Position numbers and translations under genes: made by a program. Of a DNA stretch of 64,000 bases, positions 42,485 through 53,982 are shown piece by piece. The stretch comes from Allolobophora icterica (Eukaryota; Annelida; Clitellata; Crassiclitellata; Lumbricidae): NCBI GenBank assembly GCA_963556255.1, contig OY744605.1:7437791-7501790 (forward strand). Reading direction: 5' to 3'. The notes below the pieces were generated by a model. The model made no database searches and was not told the DNA's origin. It saw only the letters and a program-made list of their open reading frames with translations. The stretch's first letter is position 1. Every line of letters begins with the position of its first letter.

Positions 42485-43090
42485 CAATCAACTGAGTACT
42501 TATATAGCGCCCGTTCAAGATAACTATTGAGATCCGCTCCCACCCCAACCCAGGCGAAAAATCACAGCCTTAAGAGCAGAGAATAAAGAGGTGGAGAAGT
42601 CTCGAAGCAGAGACCGCAACTCAGGAGGAAGCCCATTCCAGATTTTGGTTCCAGCCAAAGAAAAGGCGCGCTGCTGCATTGTTGCGGTGCGTCCGAACGG
42701 AAGATAAAGTTCGACGCGGTCGGCAGAGCGGAGACACAGCTCACTGAGGAAAGAAGAACCGCACTGGAGTCCAGAGAGACCTGGTAGAAAAGTAGACGAC
42801 CAAAGAGGAATATTAACAAAGGTAGGAAGCCAGCCACTCAAGGAGCTTTTCAGATAGCCTGAAGGATAGATAGACTATTGAGACGAATGGCGTGGTCGAC
42901 CGAGTCAAAATCAACCCTGACATCACAGAATGCGAGCAGCGAGACCTGGGATCGATTGACGACGCCATAAAAATCAGAGAGGAGGCGAAGGAAAAGGGTT
43001 TTCGTGGAGTGGCCCTTGCGGAAGCCGAATTAAGAGACCGGAAGCAAGTTATTAGCATCGAGGAATTCCAATAATTGTCCAGCAACTAAT
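42485..43090 (-). mobile_element. CR1-like LINE fragment
   Basis: Same internally deleted LINE as in the other units, with the SADRVELYLPFGRTATMQQR and KIWNGLPPELRS motifs on the minus strand. Confidence 0.7.
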
Positions 43091-43387
43091 TTACGAGAGC
43101 ATTTTTGTATTCTTATTCTCCATCTGTGCAGATCTTGTTTGCACCAATCCTTGATATCATTCGTCCACTCCCTATTAGTTCTTCCTCATCGCCGATTTCC
43201 ATCCATAATTCCCATGATCACACTGTTAATTTTTTCTACTGTCGTCCATTCTACACATAAACCAAAATCGACTAATATTCATTCACACTATACTTTATAT
43301 TAGACATTCTTTTATTCAGTATTCTTCGGAACGCCTCAGTTAAATATTTCTCATACAATAGATAAAGGTTATGAAAGTAATACTTAC

Positions 43388-43408
43388 GGAATGCTTTTGC
43401 TACGTGAG
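43388..43408 (-). other. Candidate microexon 11 (21 nt)
   Basis: Acceptor CTGTTTATTACAG, donor GTAAGTATTAC. Common-phase codons SRSKSI. Close to microexon 10 (4 differences). Confidence 0.65.
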
Positions 43409-43674
43409 CTGTAATAAACAGTTTGGGAAGTTAAAAACGTTAAAACTTTAAATATAGATCAATGAGGCAGAACTATAACTTTCTGCCAGAGTCAGATTAA
43501 TACAGAATATTTACGATCAGTATCAGTAATCCATAAAATAGTACATGCGGTTATGAACGTGTAAATGTTGATGAAATTGTAAATAGCCTATGTTGCTTGT
43601 GCGCCACGCATAAGCCGTATCAGGGAGACCAGCTTAGGAACCGACGTTATATCAATCAAGGAATCAATCAACTG

Positions 43675-44270
43675 AATACTTATATAGCGCCCGTTCAAGA
43701 TAACTCTTCAGATCCGCTCCCACCCCAACCCAGGCGAAAAATCACAGCCTTAAGAGCAGAGAAGAAAGAGGTGGAGAAGTCTCGAAGCAGAGACCGCAAC
43801 TCAGGAGGAAGCCCATTCCAGATTTTGGTTCCAGCCAAAGAAAAGGCGCGCTGCTGCATTGTTGCGGTGCGTCCGAACGGAAGATAAAGTTCGACGCGGT
43901 CGGCAGAGCGGAGACACAGATCACTGAGGAAAGAAGAACAGCACTGGACTCCAGAGAGACCTGGTAGAAAAGTAGACGACCAAAGAGGAATATTAACAAA
44001 GGTAGGAAGCCAGCCTCTCAAGGAGCTTTTCAGATAGCCCGAAGGATAGATAGACTATTGAGACGAATGGCGTTGTGGACCGAGTCAAAATCAACCCTGA
44101 CATCACAGAATGCGAGCAGCGAGACCTGGGATCGATTGACGACGCAATAAAAATCAGAGAGGAGGCGAAGGAAAAGGGTTTTCGTGGAGTGGCCCTTCCG
44201 GAAGCCGAATTAAGAGACCGGAAGCAAGTTATTAGCATCGAGGAATTCCAATAATTGTCCAGCAACTAAT
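43675..44270 (-). mobile_element. CR1-like LINE fragment
   Basis: Same deleted LINE, nearly identical to the copy at 42485-43090. Confidence 0.7.
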
Positions 44271-44672
44271 TTACGAGAGCATTTTTGCAAGAACCAGGTT
44301 GTTTGGTCGGGTTAAGTGTCATGTCAGAAAGGTCAGTGAGAGAGAAGAAAAGGCAAGACTTGAGCCTTCGAGACTTAACCATCGCCATTATCATGTATTC
44401 TTATTCTCCATCTGTGCAGATCTTGTTTGCACCAATCCTTGATATCATTCGTCCACTCCCTATTAGTTCTTCCTCATCGCCGATTTCCATCCATAATTCC
44501 CATGATCACACTGTTAATTTTTTCTGTCGTCCATTCTACACATAGACAAAAATCGAATAATATTCCTTCACACTATACTTTATATTAGATATTCTTTTAT
44601 TCAGTATTCTTCGGCACGCCTCAATTAAAGATTTCTCATACAATAGATAAAGGTTATGAAAGTAATACTTAC

Positions 44673-44693
44673 GAAGGGGTTGAGTGCCCTGAG
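44673..44693 (-). other. Candidate microexon 12 (21 nt)
   Basis: Acceptor CTGTTTATTACAG, donor GTAAGTATTAC. Common-phase codons SGHSTP. Identical to microexon 13. Confidence 0.65.
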
Positions 44694-44954
44694 CTGTAAT
44701 AAACAGTTTAGGAAGTTAAAAACGCTTAAACTTTAAATATAGATCAATGAGGCAGAACTATAACTTTCTGCCAGAGTCACATTATTACAGAAAATTCACG
44801 ATCAGTATCAGTAATCCATATAATAGTACATGCGGTTATGAACGTGTAAATGTTGATGAAAATGTAAATAGCCGATATTCTTTGTGCGCCACGCATAAGC
44901 CGTGTCAGGGAGACCAGCTTAGGAACCGACGTTATATCAATCAAGGAATCAATC

Positions 44955-45545
44955 AACTGAGTACTTATATAGCGCCCCTTCAAGATAACCATTCAGATCC
45001 GCTCCCACTCCAACCCAGGCGAAAAATCACAGCCTTAAGAGCAGAGAAGAAAGAGGTGGAGAAGTCTCGAAGAAGAGACCGCAACCCAGGAGGAAGCCCA
45101 TTCCAGATTTTGGTTCCAGCCAAAGAAAAGGCGCGCTGCTGCATAGTAGCGGTGCGTGCAAACGGAAGATACAGTTCGACGCGGTCGGCAGAGCGGAAAC
45201 ACAGATCACCGAGGAAAGAAGAACCGCACTGGAGTCCAGAGAGACCTGGTAGAAAAGTAGACGACCAAAGAGGAATATTAACAAAGGTAGGAAGCCGGCC
45301 TGTCAATGAGCTTTTCAGATAACCCGAAGGATAGACTATTGAGACGAATGGCGTGGTCTACCGAGTCAAAATCAACCCTGACATCAAAGAGTGCGAACAG
45401 CGAGACCTGGGAGCGATTGACGACGACAGAATATCAGAGAGGAGGCGAAGGAAAAGGGTTTTCGTGGAGTGGCCCTTCCGGAAGCCGAATTAAGAGACCG
45501 GAAGCAAGTTATTAGCATCGAGGAATTCCAAAAATTGTTCAGCAA
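44955..45545 (-). mobile_element. CR1-like LINE fragment
   Basis: Same deleted LINE (FRSADRVELYLPFARTATMQ variant). Confidence 0.7.
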
Positions 45546-45950
45546 CGAATTTATGAGAGCATTTTTGCAAGAGCCAGGTTTTTGGTCGGGTTAAGTATCA
45601 TGTCAGAAACCTAGCGAGAGAGAAGAAAAGGCAAGACTTGAGCCTTGGAGACTTAATCATCGTCATTATCATGTATTCCTATTCTCCATCTGTGCAGATC
45701 TTGTTTGCACCAATCCTTGATATCATTCGTCCACTCCCTATTAGTTCTTCCTCATCGCCGATTTCCATCCATAATTCCCATGATCACACTGTTTATTTTT
45801 TCTGTCGTCCATTCTACACATAAAACAAAATCGACTAATATTCTTTCACACTATACTTTATATTAGATATTCTTTTATTCAGTATTCTTCGGAACGCCTC
45901 AATTAAAGATTTCTCATACAACAGATAAAGGTTATGAAAGTAATACTTAC

Positions 45951-45971
45951 GAAGGGGTTGAGTGCCCTGAG
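45951..45971 (-). other. Candidate microexon 13 (21 nt)
   Basis: Same exon sequence as microexon 12, showing a recent unit duplication. Acceptor CTGTTTATTACAG, donor GTAAGTATTAC. Confidence 0.65.
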
Positions 45972-46234
45972 CTGTAATAAACAGTTTAGGAAGTTAAAAA
46001 CGCTAAAACTTTAAATACAGATTAATGAGGCAGAATTATAACTTTCTGCTAAGGTCACATAAATACAGAAAATTTACGATCAGTATCAGTAATCCATAAA
46101 ATAGTACATGCGGTTATGAACGTGCAAATGTTGATGAAAATGTAAATAGCCGATATTCTGTGTTCGCCACGCATAGGCCATGTCAGGGAAACCAGCTTAG
46201 GAACCGACGTTATATCAATCAAGAAATCAATCAA

Positions 46235-46850
46235 CTGAGTACTTATATAGCTCCCCTTCGAGACAACGATTCAGATCCGTTCCCACCCCAACCCAGACGA
46301 AAAATGACAGCCTTATGAGCAGAGAGGAAAGAGGTGGAGAAGTCTCGAAGAAGAGACCGCAACTCAGGAGGAAGCCCATTCCAGATTTTGGTTCCAGCCA
46401 AAGAAAAGGCGCGCTGCTGCATTGTAGCGGTGCGTCCGAACGGAAGATAAAGTTCGACGCGGTCGGCAGAGCGGAGACACAGATCACTGAGGAAAGAAGA
46501 ACCGTACTGGAGTCCAGAGAGACCTGGCACAAAAGTAGACGACCAAAGAGGAATATTAAGAAAGGTAGGAAGCCAGCCACTCAAGGAGCTTTTCAGATTG
46601 CCCGAAGGATAGATAGACTATTGAGACGAATGGCGTGGTCGACCGAGTCAAAATCAACCCTGACATCAAAGAATGCGAGCAGCGAGACCTAGGAGCGATT
46701 GACGACGCCATAAAAGTCAGAGAGGAGGCGAAGTAAAAGGGTTTTCGTGGAGTGGCCCTTCCGGAAGCCGAATTAAGAGACCGAAAGCAAGTTATTAGCA
46801 TCGAGGAATTCCAATAATTGTCCAGCAACTAATTTACGAGAACATTTTTG
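46235..46850 (-). mobile_element. CR1-like LINE fragment
   Basis: Same deleted LINE; minus-strand WLPTFLNIPLWSSTFVPGL and KIWNGLPPELRS. Confidence 0.7.
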
Positions 46851-47237
46851 CAAGAGCCAGGTTGTTTGGTCGGGTTAAGTATCATGTCAGAAACCTAGCG
46901 AGAGAGAAGAAAAGGCAAGACTTGAGCCTTGGAGACTTAATCGTCGTCATTATCATATATTCTTATTCTCCATCTGTGCAGATCTTGTTTGCACCAATCC
47001 TTGATATCATTCGTCCACTCCCTATTAGTTCTTCCTCATCGCCGATTTCCATCCATAATTCCCATGATGACACTGTTTATTTTTTCTTCTGTCGTCCATT
47101 CTACACATAAACCAAAATCGATTAATATTCCTTCACACTATACTTTATATTAGATATTCTTTTATTCAGTATTCTTCGGAACGCCTCAATTAAAGATTTC
47201 TCATACAATAGATAAAGGTTATGAAAGTAATACTTAC

Positions 47238-47258
47238 GAATGGCTTCTGCTGGATGAG
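47238..47258 (-). other. Candidate microexon 14 (21 nt)
   Basis: Acceptor CTGTTTATTACAG, donor GTAAGTATTAC. Common-phase codons SSSRSH. It differs from microexon 13 at 9 of 21 positions. Confidence 0.65.
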
Positions 47259-47514
47259 CTGTAATAAACAGTTTAGGAAGTTAAAAACGCTACAACTTTA
47301 AATATAGACCAATGAGGCAGAACTATAACTTTCTGCCAGAGTCAGATTAATACAGAATATTTACGATCAGTATCAGTAATCCATAAAATAGTACATACGG
47401 TTATGAACGTGTAAATGTTGATGAAAATGTAAATAGCCGATATTCTTTGTGCGCCACGCATAAGCCGTGTCAGGGAGACCAGCTTAGGAACCGACGTTAT
47501 ATCAATCAAGGAAT

Positions 47515-48120
47515 CAATCAACTGAGTACTTATATAGCGCCCCTTCAAAATAACCATTCAGATCCGCTCCCACTCCAACCCAGGCGAAAAATCACAGCCT
47601 TAAGAGCAGAGAAGAAAGAGGTGGAGAAGTCTCGAAGAAGAAACCGCAACTCAGGAGGAAGCCCATTCTAGATTTTGGTTCCAGCCAAAGAAAAGGCGCG
47701 CTGCTGCATTGTTGCGGTGCGTCCGAACGGAAGATAAAGTTCGACGCGGTCGGCAGAGCGGAGACACAGATCACTGAGGAACGAAGAACCGCACTGGAGT
47801 CCAGAGAGACCTGGTAGAAAAGTAGACGACCAAAGAGGAATATTAACAAAGGAAGGAAACCGGCCACTCAAGGAGCTTTTCAGATAGCCCGAAGGATAGA
47901 TAGAATATTGCGACGAATGGCGTGGTAGACCGAGTGAAAATCAACCCTGACATCAAAGAGTGCAAGCAGCGAGACCTGAGAGCGATTGACTACGCAATAA
48001 AAATCAGAGAGGAGGCGAAGGAAAAGGGTTTTCGTGGAGTGTCCCTTGCGGAAGCCGAATTAAGAGACCGGAAGCAAGTTATTAGCATCGAGGAATTCCA
48101 ATAATTGTTGAGTAACTAAT
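47515..48120 (-). mobile_element. CR1-like LINE fragment
   Basis: Same deleted LINE, with the SADRVELYLPFGRTATMQQR motif on the minus strand. Confidence 0.7.
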
Positions 48121-48518
48121 TTATGAGAGCATTTTTGTAAGAGCCAGGTTGTTTGGTCGGGCTAAGTGTTATGTCAGAAACCCAGTGAGAGAGAAGAAAA
48201 GGCAAGACTTGAGCCTTGGAGACTTAATCATCGTCATTATCATGTAGTCCTATTCTCCATCTGTGCAGATCTTGTTTGCACCAATCCTTGATATCATTCG
48301 TCCACTCCCTATTAGTTCTTCCTCATCGCAGATTTCCATCCATAATTCCCAAGATCACATTGTTTATTTTTCTATTGTCGTCCATTGTTCACATATACAC
48401 AAATCGACTCAATTTCCTTCATAGTATTTTTCGTGTTGGATCTTTTAAATTGAGTCTTCTTCGAAAGTGCTCACTCCTTGCTTATATCAAGGATGTAGGT
48501 TATGAATGTTATAGTTAC

Positions 48519-48539
48519 ATTTGGCATTGTTTAGATCCG
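48519..48539 (-). other. Candidate microexon 15 (21 nt)
   Basis: Acceptor TTCTTTATTACAG, donor GTAACTATAAC (weaker). Common-phase codons GSKQCQ. Paralogue of microexon 6, with 10 of 21 positions different. Confidence 0.6.
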
Positions 48540-48804
48540 CTGTAATAAAGAATTCAGGAAGTTAAAAAATTTAAAAGTTTAAAAATAAACCAATGGGGCC
48601 GAGCTATAACTTCCTGCCCTAGGTACATGATTACAGAAAACTATGTCTGCAGTCCATAAAATAATGCATGGGGTTATGAAAGTGTAAATATTGATGTAAA
48701 TGTAAATCGCCGATAATCTTTTTACGTCACAAAAATGCCGTGTCAGGGAGAACAGCCTAGGAACCGACTTTATATCAGTCAGTCAATCAACCAATGAATC
48801 AATC

Positions 48805-49050
48805 AATTGAGCATTTATATAACGCCCCTTCAAGGCGACTATTCAGATCCGTTTCCAACCCAGCCCCGGCGAAAAAAAACAGCCTTAAGAGCAGAGAAGA
48901 ACGAGGTGAACGAGTCTAGAGGAGGAGACCGCAACTCAGAAGGAAACCCATTTCAGTTTTTGGGTCCATCGAAAGAGGAGACGCGCTGCTGCATAGTAGC
49001 GGTGCATGCAAACGGAACATAAAGTTCGCCGATGTCGGCAGATCGGTGCG
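48805..49050 (-). mobile_element. CR1-like LINE C-terminal fragment
   Basis: Paralogous to 38570-38800, ending against the plus-strand LINE piece at 49056. Confidence 0.6.
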
Positions 49051-49055
49051 TGTAT

Positions 49056-49385
49056 ACGGTTTCTTGTTATATGAGGGATGTTCGGCGCTGGCTCCCTTTC
49101 CCGCTGCGGATTGCCTACAGGGTCTTTGCATTGGTGCATTGGTCAGGCGTTGTTTGGAGGGACTTGCCACTGTACCTGCATGAGCGTTGTCGCCCTACCT
49201 TTGGGGTTTCCGATGCGATCTACTCTTCGCTGGGCTGACTAGACCGAGCTCTCGGCTCCCGGCACGCGAAGACCCACTATGCAGGGCCGTTCTTTTTCGG
49301 TCGCTGTCCCTGCAACCTAGAATAGTATCCCTGATGCACTCCGCCTGGTCCTCATGACTCAGTTTACCTTGTTTTCTTACAAATT
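49056..49385 (+). mobile_element. LINE 3' end, plus strand (copy B)
   Basis: Near-identical to 38806-39215 (RRWLPFPLRIAYRVFALV, RCRPTFGV), with a small duplication (GCATTGGTGCATTGGT). It shows that units 6 and 15 share one ancestral insertion. Confidence 0.7.
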
Positions 49386-49673
49386 GTTGGTCTTAGGTCG
49401 TCCTCATCGCCCATATACACCCAAAATTTACAAGATCACATTGTTTGTTTTTTTGTTCTGGTCCATTGTACACATTAACCCAAATGGACTTAGTTTCCTT
49501 CATACTAGTCTTTGTATTAGATCTTTTATCGTCCATTGTACACATTTACCCAAATCGAATCACTTTCCTTAATATTATAATTCGTATTAGATCTTTTAAA
49601 TTCAGTCTTCTTCGGAACTACTCATTTAAAGATTTCTTAAGTTAACGATAGAGGTTATGAAAGTGTTGCTTAT

Positions 49674-49694
49674 CATTTGTTATCGGTAACTTTT
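49674..49694 (-). other. Unit 16: microexon with lost donor (21 nt)
   Basis: Acceptor CTGTTTTTTTTGCAG is good, but the donor has changed from GTAAGC to ATAAGC. Common-phase codons KVTDNK. The 21-nt spacing is kept, so this looks like a recently inactivated unit at the upstream edge of the array. Confidence 0.5.
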
Positions 49695-49884
49695 CTGCAA
49701 AAAAAACAGTTTAGGAAGTTAAAAACTTTAAAAGATTAAAAAATAAACAAATAAGGCCGATCTAAAATTTACGATCAGTTTCAGCAATCTATGAAATAAT
49801 GCAGGCGGTTATGAAAGTGTAAATGTTGATGTAAATGTAAATCGCCGATATTCTTTGCGCCACTCCTAAGCCGTGTCTTGGAGA

Positions 49885-51426
49885 CCAGCTTACATGCTAG
49901 TGCGATGTCCAATCGCCCATATTGTAATCGGTGGAAAAGGGATCCGGAATCAAGCTCGTCTAGCGACCACCCCGATTCGTCTTTTTAACACCTCGCCAGT
50001 AGTATACATTATACAAACTTCAACTATAAAGAACTTGCAATATCTGTTTCGGTGTTAATAGACAGCTCAAAATATGAAATCAAAACCGAAAAAAACAGGT
50101 TGTTTGGACGGTTTCGTGACGGTATCTATGGCTAGTATTGTGCCAGAACTCACGACTGTCTTATCCAATTACCATAAATTCAACTTGGAGCTTCACTTAT
50201 AACTATATTTTTAGTCTTTTAAAAATGTTTATAATTTTGCATCGGTTTCTTAAAACTCAGATTGACCCGTTAGCTTCTTTGGTAGAAGCGTTACGACACT
50301 TTGCGTGAATAAGCCGGTTCGCATACTGTTCGTGACTCTACTTATGGCTAGTATGGTGACGATACTTATGGCTAGTATGGTGCCTACACTCGTCACTGTA
50401 TTAAAAATTGCTGCTTGCCAAGCACTTCCATAAATTCCAGCTACAGCAAAGGGCATACATTTAATTACCGTACTTTCATACACAGCTGCATGAAACATCC
50501 TGTACAAATATAAATAATGCACGCTTTAATGATTGCACTCCATGGAACCTTTCTCCTTCGTCTACTCTCCGACTTTTATGGCTGGCGCCATCGATAGCTC
50601 CCTGATCTCCCTGCTCGCACTCTTTGATGTCAGCGCTGCTTTTGACTCGGTCGACCACTATTTAATTATAAACTCTTAGTTTTATTTTCAGTCGTGGACC
50701 TTTGTTAAAGTTTTGTGTTAGTTTTAGAAGTCATAGATGTATCTTTAGACTGTTAATGATTATTGCATCGTTTTTTTATATTTCTGCTGACATTTTGATA
50801 CCTTTCTCGTTATTATACAGAATGTTTTAAAGTTAGGATGTTTGCCTCTCGCTAATATAGATTACTTACTTATTACATACTTAGCTAGGTCAAAACCCGG
50901 GTCGGAGTGGAGACAAGCCAAGCCAAGGAGATAGCGTGATGCTACGGTGAAAATCGTTGGTGTGGTGGTCGTGACAGTTTGCATTAGTGGAACAAAGGTA
51001 GGATTGGTTGAAAGTTTTGTTTTCCTCCTTGAAAGTCAATGGTCCAGCACTTAGCAAATTGCTATTCGGGCCTTGCCCACATTTTAATCAATTATCATAA
51101 AATGCAGCTTACTGAGTTCACAAAATGGTGGCGCTACAAAACGATGGCAATACTCTAGTAATTAATTTTAGGCTTCAAAACAAAAAACCATTGCTCTATT
51201 CAGCTATGGAGCACACGAATGCATGCGTGAAGGTTGTAGTTGCATTGCTCAAATTCACAGCAGGTGGTAGAACGCTCGACATACTCTTCCCATGCTCCGA
51301 GAAGGTGAGTTCCTGGTCTAAGGTCACACTAAAATCATAACTAGCGACAGAAAAGGAGAAAGCTATCTGCAAATTAAAAAGATCAAATTTGTGCTTCCGT
51401 CCTCGTTTAAAGTGTCATATTCATAT
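49885..51426. other. No gene recognised; LINE scrap at 50530-50665
   Basis: At 50600-50660 (plus) the frame reads LFDVSAAFDSVDH, an RT palm fragment of the unit LINE in the opposite orientation. A 26-bp near-direct repeat (ACTTATGGCTAGTATGGTG) is at 50340-50385. The 90-codon minus frame 50250-50522 has a hydrophobic centre (TILAISIVTILAI) created by this repeat. No upstream microexon-gene exon could be identified. Confidence 0.4.
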
Positions 51427-52447
51427 TTAACCCTCGTAGTATGTCGCTAAGTTAGTCACACTTAGGGTGTTGGGGTCCATATGGACCCCAATGTTAAAAC
51501 CAACGGATTATTAGTAGAACGTTATGTAGTAGGAATAGGATATGTGGTCATACCATGTGTGTAATTTGTGGGGGGTACGATGGGTACCTGTACCCGCACT
51601 CTTTGAACTGGGGGGGTACCGTATTATACCCCGTGATCGATCGAGTCAGTCGATCAAGTCGATCGAAACTCGGCCAAGTCGAGTCGGTCGAAAAATCTTC
51701 GACTTGATCGACTTGCAAGTCGAGTCGATCATATGTTTTAACAAGTCGAGTCGATCGTTGTTTCCTCGACTCGACTCGACTATGAAATATTTTCTTACTA
51801 TTGGTGCGGCTACTTCACAAAATGACCCACAAAAAATGTCATGATGTGATGACGTAATGATTTGTAAACGCACAACTACGGTACCGTATTAACCTGATTT
51901 GAAGTTCAGTGCAAATTATGAACCTTTTGGTGATTTCGTAGAGTGGAAGCTGCAGATACTTTTTTCACAGTTTTACGGTGAAAATGGAAAGATTAAGATG
52001 CGTTAAAAATGCGCAAGTTTCAGCAAATTTCAGCTCTGCAGTCAGTTATAACGACGATCTCAAAACGTTCGAATGTCTGTATGTTAGGACGGGACTCAAT
52101 GCTTCGATTTTGGCCAGGAGCAGTGGCTCGGAAAGTGTTTAAAAGTTGCGTGAGCTAACCTCAGCCAAGTAGGTTACAGACCTAAGATATATAGAATTAT
52201 ACAATATATCCGATATAACCAATAAAAATATTTTGTCATTTTTTACAATCAGTGGAAAAGTTTATTATACATGGCCTACATATTCATGAAATGAAACGCG
52301 TCTTGATATAGCACAATAAGTCAATAACAGTACTCTACTTTAGCAAGCATCAAATACAAAGCGCCAGTCAAAAGTTGTGTGAGCATGCTTCTGACTCGGC
52401 GCCACAGTGCCAAAACTTGTGTGAGCATTGGCACCTTTGGCTCCCGG

Positions 52448-53982
52448 CAGTGCCGGCGCTATGGTACTTGAGGCCCCCCCCCAAGTCTTACTTGAGGCCC
52501 CCAAAACTACGAAAATACACTGCAAACGAGAACAAACAATAGCGATCGAACGTCAAGTCTCTTTAACGAAGCTCTTTCACCGACAACAGAAACAGCTAAG
52601 TCTACAATGTAGGCCTAAGTATCAATACATGGCATCGATACTCGATCGAGCTCAAACTTTTTCCGTCTCGCCTTCTTTTCCGCGAATCGGTCCAATAGCT
52701 CGTCAAAGTTCAGCTTTCGGGCAGTTTCACTTTCAACTGAAATCATTGCCAGCGATGATAACCTGCTGCTGAGCATGGCGGAACGATTAAATGTTTTAAT
52801 TAGCTTCAGTGTGCTGAAAGTCTGAAACTGTGCTCAACACTAGCCATTGGTACTATAAAGTGGTCAGAAGAATTCACAATGCAGATGATAAACGACCAGG
52901 AACCAATATAATTTGCTAATGAACTCGCTTCTGAAGTCATTGCTGCATCATTTTTCTATTGCGTATACGGTATGCTTCATGATCAAGTTGGTCAAGAGAG
53001 TCATAGGCCTGTACCTTGTCCAAGTAATAGCGAAGCAGCTTCTCAGACTTGATTCTGGATTGCTATGAAGGTGGCAGTGAGACTGCGACATTCTTAGTCA
53101 AAATCGTCCATCGTGCAGGTGACAAAGAAAATATTGTGTAGAACTGCGCCCTGTTATTCATTTCAAGTAATCGTGCTTGTACACCACTGTTATGGCCTTT
53201 CATATTCGAGCCATTGTCATTCGCCTGACCCCGACAGTCTTCAATCATTAGATTTAGTATTTTAGTGCTTCTCCTCGCACTAGGAATGATTCCGCCAGTC
53301 CTTGGCCAGTCGTGTTATTCACAACTAAAAACTTCTCTTATCTGTATGCCTTTTCTAGGTATACACTGGCAGGGCCGGATTAACAAATGTTGTGGCCCTG
53401 CACTGATCAGTAAATCTGTGGGCTCCAGTCCCACACAATCACAACAAAATGACATAAAAAAACGTGTTATATTCGTCACGTCATTTAATAATGCGTCACA
53501 TAGCACTTGAGTTCCGGTCAGGTAAATGTTTAATTAAAAAGTAAAAATAGGTTTTACTAGCATTTCTGGCTGATTTTTAGATGAATCTGCGTGATAATGG
53601 AAACTCCTGCAGGGGCCCACACATGTGCGAAAGTTGTGTATTAAATTTTGTGTATATTACAATGAATAGTTTCGAATAATTTGCTCTGAGGTTTTTTGCT
53701 CATTTTTACTATTAGACTTAAAAAATAACAATAATCATAAAATATTGAATTTTTTTCTTTTACATGTGTGAGGGCCCCTCAAGTATGGGGGCCTCCTGTC
53801 CGGCCAAACAGGTTGAACATGCCTCAATCCGCCTCTGTACACTGGACAAATCTTAACCTAACTGTCATTTGCTCTTCATGTGAAATGTCAGGAGTAGGCA
53901 TAATGATCAGCAAAATTTGGAGGCCCCTTACAAACTTGAGGCCCCCCAACCGGGGGGTTCGGGGGCCTTAACGCCGGCACTG
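52448..53982. mobile_element. hAT-like element with transposase remnant (1535 bp)
   Basis: Ends CAGTGCCGGCGCTATGG and, inverted, CAGTGCCGGCGTTAAGG, flanked by the perfect 8-bp duplication GCTCCCGG (52440-52447, 53983-53990). The minus strand at 53248-53063 encodes DCRGQANDNGSNMKGHNSGV, matching the DxRGQxYDNxxNMxGxxxGVQ motif of hAT (DUF4371/ZMYM-like) transposases. The surrounding frame is broken. Confidence 0.88.
53370..53837. mobile_element. Innermost hAT-like MITE (468 bp)
   Basis: Ends CAGGGCCGGATTAAC and, inverted, CAGAGGCGGATTGAG, flanked by the perfect 8-bp duplication TACACTGG (53362-53369, 53838-53845). It contains GGGCCC-rich edges and no ORF. It is the fourth level of the nest. 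Confidence 0.85.

Larger units (their letters stand above)
28738..49880 (-). repeat. Tandem array of about 1.27-kb units carrying candidate microexons
   Basis: Sixteen recognisable units plus a possible end exon, read on the minus strand. Each unit has a 3' splice site (CCTAAACTGTTTATTACAG), a 21- or 24-nt variable segment, a 5' splice site (GTAAGTATTACTTTC), about 60 bp of unit-specific intron, about 300 bp derived from the 3' ORF of an RTE element, a CR1-like LINE fragment of up to 750 bp, then about 250 bp back to the next acceptor. The RTE piece (CTGTGCAGATCTTGTTTGCA or variants) occurs near 29620, 30283, 32073, 38008, 39325, 40790, 41943, 43123, 44413, 45690, 46972 and 48260. Distances between neighbouring variable segments are 1134, 1260, 1266, 1257, 1264, 1159, 776, 1307, 1141, 621, 645 and 430 bp, plus two longer gaps containing broken units. 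A host gene is inferred, not shown; upstream constant exons are not identified. Confidence 0.75.

Noticed and set aside
30932..48120. Many 60-125 codon minus-strand frames in the array (e.g. WSSTFLPGLSG...) as host genes
   Set aside because: They are the C-terminal part of an internally deleted CR1-like LINE repeated in each unit.
28738..49880. CRISPR-like reading of the array (constant repeats with short variable spacers)
   Set aside because: Units are about 1.27 kb, the flanks match splice consensus exactly, lengths are multiples of three, and the DNA is animal nuclear sequence with LINE pieces.
50250..50522. 90-codon hydrophobic minus frame as a signal-peptide exon for the microexon gene
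   Set aside because: The hydrophobic part is produced by a short direct repeat, and I could not place a donor that fits the array phase.
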